Source of the DNA: Alloyangia pacifica
GTDB lineage: Bacteria; Pseudomonadota; Alphaproteobacteria; Rhodobacterales; Rhodobacteraceae
Direction: 5' to 3'
Length of the DNA: 64,000 nt
Assembly: GCF_900116195.1 (NCBI RefSeq)
Contig: NZ_FOZW01000016.1
Span: 48,385-112,384, forward strand
The notes under the pieces were generated by a model. That model was given only the letters and a program-made list of their open reading frames with translations, did not search any database and was not told where the DNA came from. Positions 45,106 through 64,000 of the stretch are shown here, piece by piece (position 1 is the stretch's first letter; every line of letters starts with the position of its first letter). Made by a program: the position numbers and the translations under genes.

Positions 45106-45294
45106 TCGGCAGCGCTTTGCCTGCCGGGCCTTCGGGTCCGAATGCCGCGCGGCCCGAACGGGCGGCGCGGCAGATTCTCGTCTTGCCGCGCCTTTCGGAA
45201 CCCTCTAGCTCGCAGTGATGCCGGACAGGCATGGGGACGATGACAGGCCTCGGGGCGCGGAAGCGGCGCCCGCAGGCAACCGGAAGGGCGGCGA

Positions 45295-47283
45295 ATGGCG
45301 CAGACGACAGGCGCGGTGGACGTGCGGATCGGCGAGGGGATCGCCTGGCTGGTCATGACGGGAGAAGCGGACAACCGGCTCACGCCGGCAATGCGCTCCG
45401 GGCTGCTCGCGGCGCTCACCCGTGTCGAGGCGGATCCCGAGATCGCCTGCATCATCCTGACCGGCGGCAAGGCTGGATTCTCCGGTGGCGATGACCCGGC
45501 AGAGCTCGACGCCGCGCATGGCGATCCGGGCCCCGCCGAGCTGTGTCGCCGGATCGAGCTGTGTCGCAAGCCGGTGATCGCCGCGCTGCACGGGCGCGCG
45601 CTTGGCATCGGGGCAGAACTGGCGCTGGCCGCGCACTACCGGCTGGCGGCCCGCGGCACGCTCTTCGGGCTTCCCAATGTGGCGCTTGGGCTTCCTCCCG
45701 CCGCCGGGGCAACGCAGCGCCTGCCGCGGTTGCTCGGCGCCGGGCCCGCGCTCGAGATGATGCTCTCGGGCGAGGCGATTCGCCTTGATGAGACCGCGCC
45801 TGCGGGTTTGCTGGACCGGCTGGCCGAGGGGCCGCTCGACGAGGAAGCGCGGGCGTTCTGCGCCGAGTTGCGGGCCGAGGGGCTGGGGCCGCGTCCGGCG
45901 GCGCAGCGCCGCGAGGGCTTTGCCGACCCGATCGGCTACCAGCAGGCGGTTGCCGGCCACCGCGCCGAGGTGACGGCCAGCGCCAATCCCGCGCGCCGCG
46001 AGATCGTCGCTGCCGTCGAGGCGGCGCAGTTGCTGCCCTTTGCGGGCGGGCTCGATTTCGAGGCGGACGCCTATGAGAGTTGCCGCGAGTCCGAGGCCGG
46101 CACGGCGCTGCGTGCCATGGCCGCCGCCGAGCGGATCGCCGCCGCCGAGATGACGCCGGCCGGGGCCGCGCCGCGGCGCATCTGCGTGCTGGGCGACGGC
46201 CCGCTGGCGGTGCCGATGCTGCTGGCGCTCCTGCCGATTGCCGCCGAGGTCGACTGGGGCTGCGGCGCGCCCGAGGCGCTGCACGCCGGGGTGATCTCCC
46301 TGCGCGACCGGCTGGACGAGAGCCGGCGCGTCGGCGTGCTTTCCGCCGAAGAGGCCGAGGAGCGCCTGTCGCGCCTGCGCGTCGGCCCGGCCGCCGAGAT
46401 GGCGCGCGCGGCGGAGTTGATCCTCGTCGCCGGGCCGGGGCAGTCCGAGGTCGCGGCACCGCCCGGCGTCAGCCGTCTGCCGGTCTATCCCGGCCGGGTC
46501 GCCGAGGTCGGGCTGCGGTTCGCGCCCTCGCCGGTAACGGCACGGCTGGTCGAGGTGGTCGTGGGGCCGCGGGCGCGCGACGGCCAGCTGGCCGACGCCG
46601 AGGCGCTGGCCGCGCAGATGGGCTGCCTCGCGCTGCGCGTGCGCTCCGGCGGAGAAAGCCTCGGCGGCCGTATCTTCGACGCTTGCTGCCGCGCCGCCGA
46701 TGCGCTGGTCGACATGGGACAGAGCCCGTTCGACATCGATGCGGCCTGTCGCGACTGGGGGTGGCGCCGCGGGCCCTTCCTGCGCCGGGACCAGATGGGG
46801 CTGGCGCGGCTCGGGGCGCAGGCTCGGGCCGAAGGGGCGGCGAATTGGGCCACCGAGCTGGTGCGCGCCGGGCGGAGCGGGCGCGAGGCGGGACGGGGCT
46901 TCTACGACTGGCCGGATAGTGGCCTGCCGGTGGCCTCTTCCGAGGTCGAGGCGCTGCTCGCGGCGCGCCGCCCGGCCGCCCCGGCGCTGCCGGCGGCCGA
47001 GCTGCGGGGCCTTCTGGTCGGGGCGATGGCCAACGAGGGCGCGCGCATGCTGGGCACGGGCATGCTGCGCCGCGCCTCGGACCTTGATCTGGTCGCCTTG
47101 CAGGTTCTGGAACTGCCGCGCTGGCGCGGCGGGCCGATGCATGCGGCGTTGCGCATGGGCGCGCGCGGCCTGCGCGAGGCGCTGGCGCGTGTCACCCACC
47201 CGGACCGGGCCTTCTGGCAGCCGCATCCGCTGTGGGACGACCTCGTGACAACCCGCGCCGCCAGCTGGCCCGGCGGCGCCTGA
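45295..47283 (+). CDS. FadJ-like multidomain protein with altered catalytic residues
   Basis: A 662-residue protein with the layout of bifunctional enoyl-CoA hydratase/3-hydroxyacyl-CoA dehydrogenase. The hydratase part (1-190) keeps Glu108 in GIGAELALA, but the second catalytic Glu, exactly 20 residues later, is Asn128 (GLPNVALG). The Rossmann motif is VLGDGPLAVP (298-307) where GxGxxG is expected. The dehydrogenase catalytic His is replaced by Arg408 (LRFAPSPVTARLVEVV). The C-terminal fold is intact (FDIDAACRDWGWRRGPFLRRDQMGL region). Three functional sites are changed while the frame is complete, so it is probably a non-classical paralogue or pseudoenzyme binding acyl-CoA, not a standard beta-oxidation enzyme. 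No thiolase is adjacent. Confidence 0.8.
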   Translation: MAQTTGAVDVRIGEGIAWLVMTGEADNRLTPAMRSGLLAALTRVEADPEIACIILTGGKAGFSGGDDPAELDAAHGDPGPAELCRRIELCRKPVIAALHGRALGIGAELALAAHYRLAARGTLFGLPNVALGLPPAAGATQRLPRLLGAGPALEMMLSGEAIRLDETAPAGLLDRLAEGPLDEEARAFCAELRAEGLGPRPAAQRREGFADPIGYQQAVAGHRAEVTASANPARREIVAAVEAAQLLPFAGGLDFEADAYESCRESEAGTALRAMAAAERIAAAEMTPAGAAPRRICVLGDGPLAVPMLLALLPIAAEVDWGCGAPEALHAGVISLRDRLDESRRVGVLSAEEAEERLSRLRVGPAAEMARAAELILVAGPGQSEVAAPPGVSRLPVYPGRVAEVGLRFAPSPVTARLVEVVVGPRARDGQLADAEALAAQMGCLALRVRSGGESLGGRIFDACCRAADALVDMGQSPFDIDAACRDWGWRRGPFLRRDQMGLARLGAQARAEGAANWATELVRAGRSGREAGRGFYDWPDSGLPVASSEVEALLAARRPAAPALPAAELRGLLVGAMANEGARMLGTGMLRRASDLDLVALQVLELPRWRGGPMHAALRMGARGLREALARVTHPDRAFWQPHPLWDDLVTTRAASWPGGA

Positions 47284-47303
47284 GCCGCCTGCCGGTTTCC
47301 GGC

Positions 47304-47519
47304 TCAGCCGAGCAGGATGCCGACCATCACCATGGCCAGCCCGAAGACCGACAAGAGCAGTGTCGCCATGTTGAGCGGCACGATCTTGCGCATCACCTCG
47401 CGCAGGCCTTCGTCATCGAGTCCCGCCCGTTTCGCGCGCCAGACCTTGATGATGCACCCGAAAAGCCCCAGGAGCCCCGCCAGCGACACCGCCGCGCCCA
47501 GCCAGATCAGCCATTCCAT
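47304..47519 (-). CDS. Small two-helix membrane protein
   Basis: A 71-residue protein with hydrophobic segments at about residues 3-25 and 48-70, joined by a basic amphipathic loop WRAKRAGLDDEGLREVMRK. It ends close to the convergent FadJ-like gene. The pattern is seen in conserved small Rhodobacterales membrane proteins; function unknown. Confidence 0.75.
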   Translation of the reverse strand: MEWLIWLGAAVSLAGLLGLFGCIIKVWRAKRAGLDDEGLREVMRKIVPLNMATLLLSVFGLAMVMVGILLG

Positions 47520-47699
47520 GCCGCACTTCCCTCCGTTGGCGCCGCCCGTCGGCGCTTTCGGGGCGGGTACTGCATCGCCGCCCGGCTCGCAACCCTCGGC
47601 GGCAACCGCCCGTCGCGGCGCATCGGCTCTTGATGGAGGCCGCGCCGGGGGGTAGTCAAACCGGCGATACCGGCAGGAAATCTGGCAGGAGATGATGTG

Positions 47700-47957
47700 A
47701 TGCAGGACAATGATTCCGGCGCCTATGGCGTCGCCGCGGGCGAGCTGAAGCAGTTCATCGAGCGGTTCGAGCGGCTCGAGATGGAGAAGAAGGAAATCGC
47801 CGACCAGCAGAAAGAGGTCATGGCCGAGGCAAAGGGCCGCGGCTACGACACCAAGGTGATGCGCAAGGTCATCGCGCTGCGCAAGCGTGACAAGGACGAC
47901 ATCGCCGAGGAAGAGGCGGTGCTCGAGATGTACAAGGCCGCGCTCGGCATGGACTGA
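47700..47957 (+). CDS. gapR: GapR-family DNA-binding protein (DUF2312)
   Basis: An 85-residue protein of the GapR family, a nucleoid protein of alphaproteobacteria that clamps overtwisted AT-rich DNA and supports topoisomerase action during replication. The core AAGELKQFIERFERLEMEKK, followed by a basic helix and DTKVMRKVIALRKRD, is well conserved. The ATG at 47700 has AGGAGAT at good spacing; a GTG one codon earlier is possible. It is monocistronic, with hairpins downstream. Confidence 0.93.
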   Translation: MQDNDSGAYGVAAGELKQFIERFERLEMEKKEIADQQKEVMAEAKGRGYDTKVMRKVIALRKRDKDDIAEEEAVLEMYKAALGMD

Positions 47958-48078
47958 CCGGTCCGATTGGACCTGCGCCGGGGCGCGACGCCCCGGCCAC
48001 TACCCCGAAGAGGCCCGTCTCAGGACCTCCCGTGCTCCCGGAAACCCTAATTCCACATGGGAAAAATATCCCGGGGGA

Positions 48079-48110
48079 GGCGCCGTAGGCGCCGGGGGCA
48101 GCGCCCCCGG
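48079..48110. terminator. Tandem hairpins between gapR and the convergent gene
   Basis: Two adjoining inverted repeats: GGCGCC-GTA-GGCGCC (48079-48093) and CCGGGGGC-AGC-GCCCCCGG (48092-48110). They lie between convergent genes. No long T tract is present. Confidence 0.6.
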
Positions 48111-48132
48111 ACAGGCCGCCGCCCGCGCTGCG

Positions 48133-49014
48133 TCAGGGCGTCAGCACCCGCACCCCATCGATTTGCTGCATCTGCCAGACGTCCTCGTCGTAGAGCCCGG
48201 TAAGCATGTCGACATAGGCACCATCCCAGTCCGGCATGTCGAGCTCTTCCTCCATCGCGCCAGGCAGGGCGTATTTCTCCATGAAGGCCATCATCACCCG
48301 GCGCTTCTGCGCCTCGCTGACCTGCGGGTTCTCGCGCAGGAAGCCGCGGAAGCGCTGCATGGCCTCGGGGCTGACGATCTCGGAGAAAACATCGAAGCTG
48401 CCGATGATCTTGCGCTCCAGGTCGATCCCCGCCGCCTCGCGCAGGATCTGCCCCCAGAGCAGCGGCGTGTCCTCGTTGCACCAGAGCGTGATCGGCACCT
48501 CGGGCAGGGCGCGGCGCAACCGCAGCACAAGATCGGACCAGCGCAGCTGCATCGGGTCGGCGCCTGACAGGAAGCTCGCAAGATCGAGGTGCGGCGTGGC
48601 GCGCAGCATGGCGGGCAGCCAGGTGGCGAAATCGCGCAGCCCGAGGAAGATCTGCAGATCGTCCCCTTCGAAGAGCCGCGCCAAAGCCTGAAGCCGCCGT
48701 TCGGCCTTGCGGTAGAGCACGCCCCCTTCGAGTGCGAGCTTCGGGACTGAAAACAGTGTCTCATGGCTGAGAATGAGCCGGTTAACCTGATCCTCGTCCT
48801 CGCTGAGAATGGCGTCGAGAAGCACCTCGCGCGCCTCGGGCGCAGGATCGTTCGCGCCGAGCGTGCCGATCGCTTCGGAAAGCAGCATCCGGTAGCGGGA
48901 CGGGCCGGGGATGGCGATCCCCTCGCGGTGGAATTCGCCGGCGTTGCGCAGCAGCCCCTTGAGCAGGCGGTCCTCGTCCGTGCATTGCGCGCCGATATGG
49001 AGAATGACCTGCAT
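48133..49014 (-). CDS. Sulfotransferase-like hypothetical protein
   Basis: A 293-residue cytoplasmic protein. The opening MQVILHIGAQCTDEDRLLKG resembles the PAPS-binding strand-loop of bacterial sulfotransferases (LHIGAHKTGTT) but lacks the Lys-Thr-Gly-Thr residues. Later segments such as DLQIFLGLRDFATWLPAML (like the RDP motif region) and SHETLFSV resemble the same fold. It appears to be a degenerate or divergent member. It is divergent from the ABC permease. I do not assign a function. Confidence 0.6.
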   Translation of the reverse strand: MQVILHIGAQCTDEDRLLKGLLRNAGEFHREGIAIPGPSRYRMLLSEAIGTLGANDPAPEAREVLLDAILSEDEDQVNRLILSHETLFSVPKLALEGGVLYRKAERRLQALARLFEGDDLQIFLGLRDFATWLPAMLRATPHLDLASFLSGADPMQLRWSDLVLRLRRALPEVPITLWCNEDTPLLWGQILREAAGIDLERKIIGSFDVFSEIVSPEAMQRFRGFLRENPQVSEAQKRRVMMAFMEKYALPGAMEEELDMPDWDGAYVDMLTGLYDEDVWQMQQIDGVRVLTP

Positions 49015-49109
49015 AGCCTGTACTTTCGGTTACCAACGGCAGGCAGTATAAGCCTATCGCAGCCGAGGAAAACCGCGCTCCGCCCGGCGGGGCACACGAA
49101 GGAGCCGCC

Positions 49110-50777
49110 ATGAGCCTTGCCGACAACAGCGCGCCGCGCCGCGCGCGCCTCTCCCTGGCGCGTTTGTTGCCGAACCCCTGGTCGCTGGGCGCCGCGCTGA
49201 TCGCCGCCGTGGTGATTGCGCCGATCCTCGCGGTGCTGTGGATCGCGCTGTTTCCCTCCGAGAACATCTGGCCGCATCTGATCTCGACGACCCTGCCGCG
49301 CTACTTCGGCAATACGCTCAAGCTGATGGCCGGGGTCGGGCTGCTCGCCGGGGCGGCGGGCTCCGGGGCGGCCTGGCTGGTGGCACGCTACGACTTCCCG
49401 GGGCGGCGCTGGCTGGAGTGGCTCTTGCTGCTGCCGCTGGCGATCCCGGCCTACGTCGGGGCCTACGCACTGGTCGACTTCCTCGAATACGCCGGGCCGG
49501 TGCAGACTGGGTTGCGCGAGCTCTTCGGCTGGCAGACCTCGCGCGACTACTGGTTCCCCGAGATCCGTTCCATGGGCGCCGCGATCATCGTGCTCTCGGC
49601 GGCGCTTTACCCTTATGTCTACCTGCTGGCGCGCAACGCCTTCCGCGAGCAGCCGGGCAGCGCCGACGAGGTGGCGCGCTCGCTGGGGCAGGGTGCCTTT
49701 GCCCGCTTCTGGCGCGTTGGCCTGCCGCTGGCGCGGCCCGCCATCGCCGCCGGCGTGGCGATCGCCATGATGGAGGCGGTGAACGATTTCGGCACGGTGG
49801 ACTATTTCTCGGTGCAGACGCTGACCACCGGAATCTTCAGCGTCTGGCTGCAGAGCAACAACGCCGGCGGCGCGGCGCAGATCGCCGGCACGGTGCTGGC
49901 GCTGGTGATCGTGCTGGTGCTGCTCGAAAAGGGATCGCGCCGCCGCATGCGCTTTTTCAACCTCTCCTCGCGGCACCGGCCGGTGGCGCGCGCCGCGCTG
50001 CGCGGCGCCACCGGCTGGGGCGCGACGCTGGCCTGCGCCATCCCCTTCGGCATGGGCTTCGTGCTGCCGGCCTGGGTGATCCTCGGCCACGCCATCGACA
50101 ATGCCGGGGCCTGGACCGACCCGAAGCTCTGGCGAGCGGGGGTGCATACGCTGAGCGTCGGCGGCATCGCGGCGGTGCTGACGGTGATTGGCGGGGTCTT
50201 CCTCGTCTATGGCGTGCGCCTGTCGGGGAGACAGCTGCCGCGGCTGCTCTTGCCGGTCTCGACCATCGGCTACGCAGCGCCCGGGGCGGTGCTGGGCGTC
50301 GGCATCCTGATCCCGCTGGCCGCGGTCGACCATGTGCTCGCCGACACGGTCGAGGCGGCGACGGGCATCGACATGGGGCTGGTGCTGACCGGCTCGGCCT
50401 TCGCGCTGGTGCTCTCCTACTTCGTGCGCTTCTTTGCCATTGCGCAGGGCGCGGCGGATGCGGCGATGGGGCGGATCTCGCCCAACCTCGCGCGCGCCGC
50501 GCGCTCGCTGGGGCGCACCCAGGGCCAGACCCTGCGCGAGGTCTACTACCCGCTGATGCGCGGCTCGGTCGCCTCGGCTCTGCTGCTGGTCTTTGTCGAC
50601 TGCGTCAAGGAGCTGCCGGCGACGCTGCTCTTGCGCCCGTTCAACTACGAGACGCTGGCGACCCGGGTGCACGACCAGGCCTCGCTCGAGAACCTCGGAG
50701 GCGCCGCTCCGGCGGCGGTTCTGGTGATCGGTGTGGGCCTGGCCGCGGTGGCGCTTCTGGCGCGGGCAAATCGTTGA
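49110..50777 (+). CDS. Iron(III)-type ABC transporter permease (FbpB-like), no partner genes adjacent
   Basis: A 555-residue fused double permease of the FbpB/SfuB/ThiP type, with about 12 membrane segments. Two EAA-type loops are visible: QPGSADEVARSLGQGAFARF near residue 190 and RISPNLARAARSLGRTQGQ near residue 460. The start at 49110 follows GAAGGAGCC. No binding protein or ATPase is next to it; a tRNA follows. Iron is the commonest substrate of this permease class, but thiamine or a phosphonate cannot be excluded. Confidence 0.88.
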   Translation: MSLADNSAPRRARLSLARLLPNPWSLGAALIAAVVIAPILAVLWIALFPSENIWPHLISTTLPRYFGNTLKLMAGVGLLAGAAGSGAAWLVARYDFPGRRWLEWLLLLPLAIPAYVGAYALVDFLEYAGPVQTGLRELFGWQTSRDYWFPEIRSMGAAIIVLSAALYPYVYLLARNAFREQPGSADEVARSLGQGAFARFWRVGLPLARPAIAAGVAIAMMEAVNDFGTVDYFSVQTLTTGIFSVWLQSNNAGGAAQIAGTVLALVIVLVLLEKGSRRRMRFFNLSSRHRPVARAALRGATGWGATLACAIPFGMGFVLPAWVILGHAIDNAGAWTDPKLWRAGVHTLSVGGIAAVLTVIGGVFLVYGVRLSGRQLPRLLLPVSTIGYAAPGAVLGVGILIPLAAVDHVLADTVEAATGIDMGLVLTGSAFALVLSYFVRFFAIAQGAADAAMGRISPNLARAARSLGRTQGQTLREVYYPLMRGSVASALLLVFVDCVKELPATLLLRPFNYETLATRVHDQASLENLGGAAPAAVLVIGVGLAAVALLARANR

Positions 50778-50826
50778 ATCGCTCTTGCACTCGGGGGCAG
50801 AGCTGGCATATGCCTCTGCCCACGGT

Positions 50827-50902
50827 GCCCCTATAGCTCAGCTGGTAGAGCAACTGATTTGTAATCAGTAGGTCCGCGGTTCGAGTCCGTGTGGGGGCAC
50901 CA
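50827..50902 (+). tRNA. tRNA-Thr (anticodon TGT)
   Basis: A 76-nt cloverleaf. The acceptor stem GCCCCTA pairs with TGGGGGC (one T-G), the D-arm is AGCTCAGCTGGTAGAGC, and the anticodon stem ACTGA/TCAGT encloses TTTGTAA with anticodon TGT. The T-arm has GGTTCGAGTCC, and the discriminator A is followed by an encoded CCA. It reads ACA codons. An integrase remnant lies 53 nt downstream, so this tRNA probably served as an attachment site. Confidence 0.97.
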
Positions 50903-50954
50903 TTTTTCCCTTTTCTGTCAGTGCCTTGCTCCTTCCTTGCGGTGGGTATTTTGT

Positions 50955-51353
50955 TTAGTGGGTACATACGTGGGCCAAATTCTCGGCTAGGCGGAATTTC
51001 AGATGCCCATTCAGCATCTCCCTCGCCCGCTCCACCACCTCACGCTTTGCGAACTTCGCATACTTCTGGGTTTGGGTGACGGACGTATGTCCGAGGAGGT
51101 GCGAACCTCTTCCAGCCGCATCCCCTTATTCAGCATCCGCGTTGCGTAGGTGTCGCGGCAGGAGCGGATCGTGGCCTTGCCCTTCTCCGCCCGAACACTT
51201 GCGGTGGAGGTGCAGGAGGCTTTGATTGCAGCCCGAAGGTTCTTCAGCGCCTTATTCCTGGACTGGAAGGGCTTCGGCTGATCGTGGCGGCGCGACAGCT
51301 CCTCATGGAGCTGATCGCTGATGGTGACGTAGACGGACTTCCGGGTCTTCAGA
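50955..51353 (-). pseudogene. Tyrosine-recombinase (phage-type integrase) remnant, frameshifted
   Basis: The C-terminal part of a tyrosine recombinase. In one frame KTRKSVYVTISDQLHEELS leads to RSCRDTYATRMLNKGMRLEEV, the Arg-box region. The reading then shifts by one missing base and continues in another frame as LGHTSVTQTQKYAKFAKREV, holding the catalytic Tyr, and ends NLAHVCTH before a stop. No start and no catalytic core upstream remain. It is inactive as it stands. Confidence 0.85.
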
Positions 51354-51370
51354 TTTCAGTTGTCGATCAC

Positions 51371-51512
51371 TGCTCTGCCCCCTGAAAACTGGCCCGTTTG
51401 AAGCTGGAGTTTTCGGCTAATCTTTTCTTGCTGGGAGAGGAGCGGAAACGCATGAAAGCATCGAAGTTCACGGAAGCGTGGAGGGCGTTCATCCTAAAGG
51501 AGGGCGAACAAG
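51371..51512 (+). mobile_element. IS3-family left-end fragment with start of orfA
   Basis: The sequence from TGCTCTGCCCCCTGAAAACT resembles the terminal repeat of IS3-family elements and leads to an ATG at 51452 encoding MKASKFTEAWRAFILKEGEQ, like the orfA N-terminus (helix-turn-helix). Homology ends abruptly at about 51512. Confidence 0.7.
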
Positions 51513-51758
51513 GCCTCGTCCCGGACCTTGCCTGGAGCCTCCAAGTCAAACTGCCGATCCAAGGTGTTGTCGACCAGGACGAGGGTTTGCCACCATACTT
51601 CGGTGGAGGCGATTGTAGACGATATGTGCCGTGATCCCGGCCGGCCTGATCAGGCGGGCAGCGGGGTTCAGGCAGACGCTTTCGCCCTGCTCGAGAAGAT
51701 CCTCGTGACGCTTGCCGAGCCCATAGATCTCGCCGCTTTCGACCCAGGCCTTCTTGCC
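51513..51758 (-). mobile_element. IS3-family orfB fragment, inverted relative to the orfA fragment
   Basis: On the minus strand the frame reads GKKAWVESGEIYGLGKRHED and LLEQGESVCLNPAARLIRPA, then, after a shift, VVDNTLDRQFDLEAPGKVRD, similar to the middle of IS3-type transposase orfB (before the DDE core). It is broken by a frameshift and joins the opposite-strand orfA fragment directly. Confidence 0.65.
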
Positions 51759-52570
51759 TCAAAATTAGCGAAGAAAGCGTCCAGGATACACGGGGCTATT
51801 CATGTCGGCAGCCGTCGTGCTGACCACGGGCAGAAGCATGTTCCCGAAGGGCTTCGAAGAAGAGCCGCAAGACGGCTGTCGGCTCGACCGCGCCGAAGTC
51901 GCGGGTCAGCGGGATTGAACAGTGCGGAAAAAGTTCCTTGTCGAGAGCTGGCCCGCCACCGAAGCCCTGAGCTCGATGGTAAATAAGTACCCCTGACCCA
52001 TTCGTCCCTAGGGAGATTGATTTGGCATGGCAATCGTAATAATTGTACCAGTGTCGTGTAAAGGACAGTGGGTATTCCTCGGCGAAAGGTCCCGTCTGCG
52101 ATTCCTGCGTGCGCCGACATGAAAGTTAATTTCGATTTTTGGGCGCGGGACAACCTTCGGTCGCGTGGCGACAACGAAAGACCTGACCACAGGATTCAGG
52201 TGTGCGCCGCCAATGAAGTCCATCTGGCATTGTATTGAATAGAATAAAATATCCGGGTTGCTTGGCCGGTCCGGCAGCGCATGTGATGGTCTCTGCTCCT
52301 GCTCGCGCTGAGCCGCTCGATGTCCAGGTGCGAAAAAAATCTTGCCAGATTCTGATAGCGTGTTAACAATTTGGTACGCATGACGCTCATATTTTGGGCG
52401 GTGAGAGAACCCTCACCTTGCGGCCTGTGCTGTGCGATTTTCAGTGTTTTCAATTATTCGGATAATTTTGGAACCAGTGTAGCGGCCCCAGGATTCATCG
52501 TGCCGCCTCCTAAATCATCCTTCATATCGGCGCCTTTCAAACTTTCGGTGCGCCCTTGCCTTGTCCGGAC

Positions 52571-52584
52571 TCCCGATATCGGGA
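52571..52584. promoter_or_regulatory. Perfect palindrome upstream of the giant gene
   Basis: The 14-bp sequence TCCCGATATCGGGA is a perfect palindrome about 155 bp upstream of the giant gene. Its symmetry and position suit a dimeric regulator; no binder is known. Confidence 0.35.
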
Positions 52585-52669
52585 AAGGCAGTCCGCTTAT
52601 TTCTGGTGGCTTCTTGGCTGACCAGTAACATCGCGCGCTTTGCTTTATTGCGGCGGGGCGGCTCTTTTT

Positions 52670-52685
52670 TTGCGCATTTGCGCAA
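52670..52685. promoter_or_regulatory. Inverted repeat close to the giant gene start
   Basis: TTGCGC-ATTT-GCGCAA lies 55-70 bp upstream of the start, just after a run of seven T. It could be an operator or a leader hairpin. Confidence 0.35.
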
Positions 52686-52739
52686 GTTTAATTTTCGTCG
52701 TGGGCAAGGCTCGCGCGTCGTGCATTGGGGGGAGTGATC

Positions 52740-64000
<11,261 letters not shown>

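Larger units (their letters stand above)
51759..52739. other. Gene-poor lower-GC region upstream of the giant gene
   Basis: About 980 bp with no frame I can support; parts may be older transposon debris. GC falls towards 52740 and several palindromes occur. The last 15 bases before the giant gene contain GGGGGGAGTGATC, its ribosome site. Confidence 0.5.

Noticed and set aside
51790..51990. Possible transposase end in the debris region
   Set aside because: No frame longer than about 35 residues resembled a known family in either strand well enough to call.
50880..52739. A second copy of the tRNA-Thr 3' end as an att site
   Set aside because: None was found by reading the region; the far end of the element may be outside the window.

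Overview
The window looks like chromosomal DNA of a marine alphaproteobacterium of the Roseobacter group (Rhodobacterales). This rests on high GC, strong third-position GC bias, compact operons with ATGA or GTGA stop/start overlaps, abundant tripartite (Tct, TRAP) and ABC uptake systems, a GapR/DUF2312 protein, and arsJ and Gci-type galacturonate genes of alphaproteobacterial type. Species assignment is not possible by reading alone.

Layout. 0-4.4 kb: a TctDE two-component system (sensor cut by the window edge) divergent from a tctCBA tricarboxylate-type transporter. 4.6-9.5 kb: a small membrane protein, a YqjI/YqjH-like metal-responsive PadR repressor with a siderophore-interacting ferric reductase behind a clear palindromic operator, then an arsenate operon (ArsR-ArsC fusion, GAPDH, ArsJ). 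9.6-13.9 kb: an RND efflux pump with its membrane-fusion protein.

14.1-32.7 kb is the functional core, a pectin/galacturonate utilisation locus. A TRAP transporter (dctPQM) is followed by the oxidative galacturonate route (udh, gli, gci, kdgD) and an SGNH hydrolase. On the other strand lie a TogMNAB-like oligogalacturonate ABC importer and two apparently cytoplasmic pectin-fragment hydrolases (GH28, GH105). An AraC and a FadR-type GntR regulator, a KdgF-like cupin, and kduI-kduD complete the isomerase route for unsaturated uronates. A shared TTGTATGAT-type sequence occurs near three of the promoters, and the GntR protein is the obvious candidate binder. The terminal enzymes (KDG kinase and aldolase, ketoglutarate semialdehyde dehydrogenase) are not in the window.

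32.9-50.8 kb is mixed housekeeping and accessory DNA: an atypical SDR, an eight-haem c-type cytochrome with a HEAT/TPR-like tail, a Tat-type L,D-transpeptidase with an SH3 partner, a GlsB/YeaQ-like protein, a DUF2252 protein, a CofD-like protein, a sulfur operon (MBL-fold persulfide-dioxygenase-like enzyme, two YeeE-type membrane proteins, a rhodanese-like protein), a FadJ-like protein with altered catalytic residues, GapR, a sulfotransferase-like protein and an orphan iron-type ABC permease.

50.8-64 kb is an island boundary: tRNA-Thr(TGT), a frameshifted phage-type integrase immediately behind it, two broken IS3-family fragments in opposite orientations, about 1 kb of gene-poor lower-GC DNA, and then a giant open gene (more than 3,750 codons, leaving the window) built from carbohydrate-binding-like modules, cadherin-like domains, a malectin-like domain and a sugar-dehydrogenase-like beta-propeller, without an N-terminal signal peptide.
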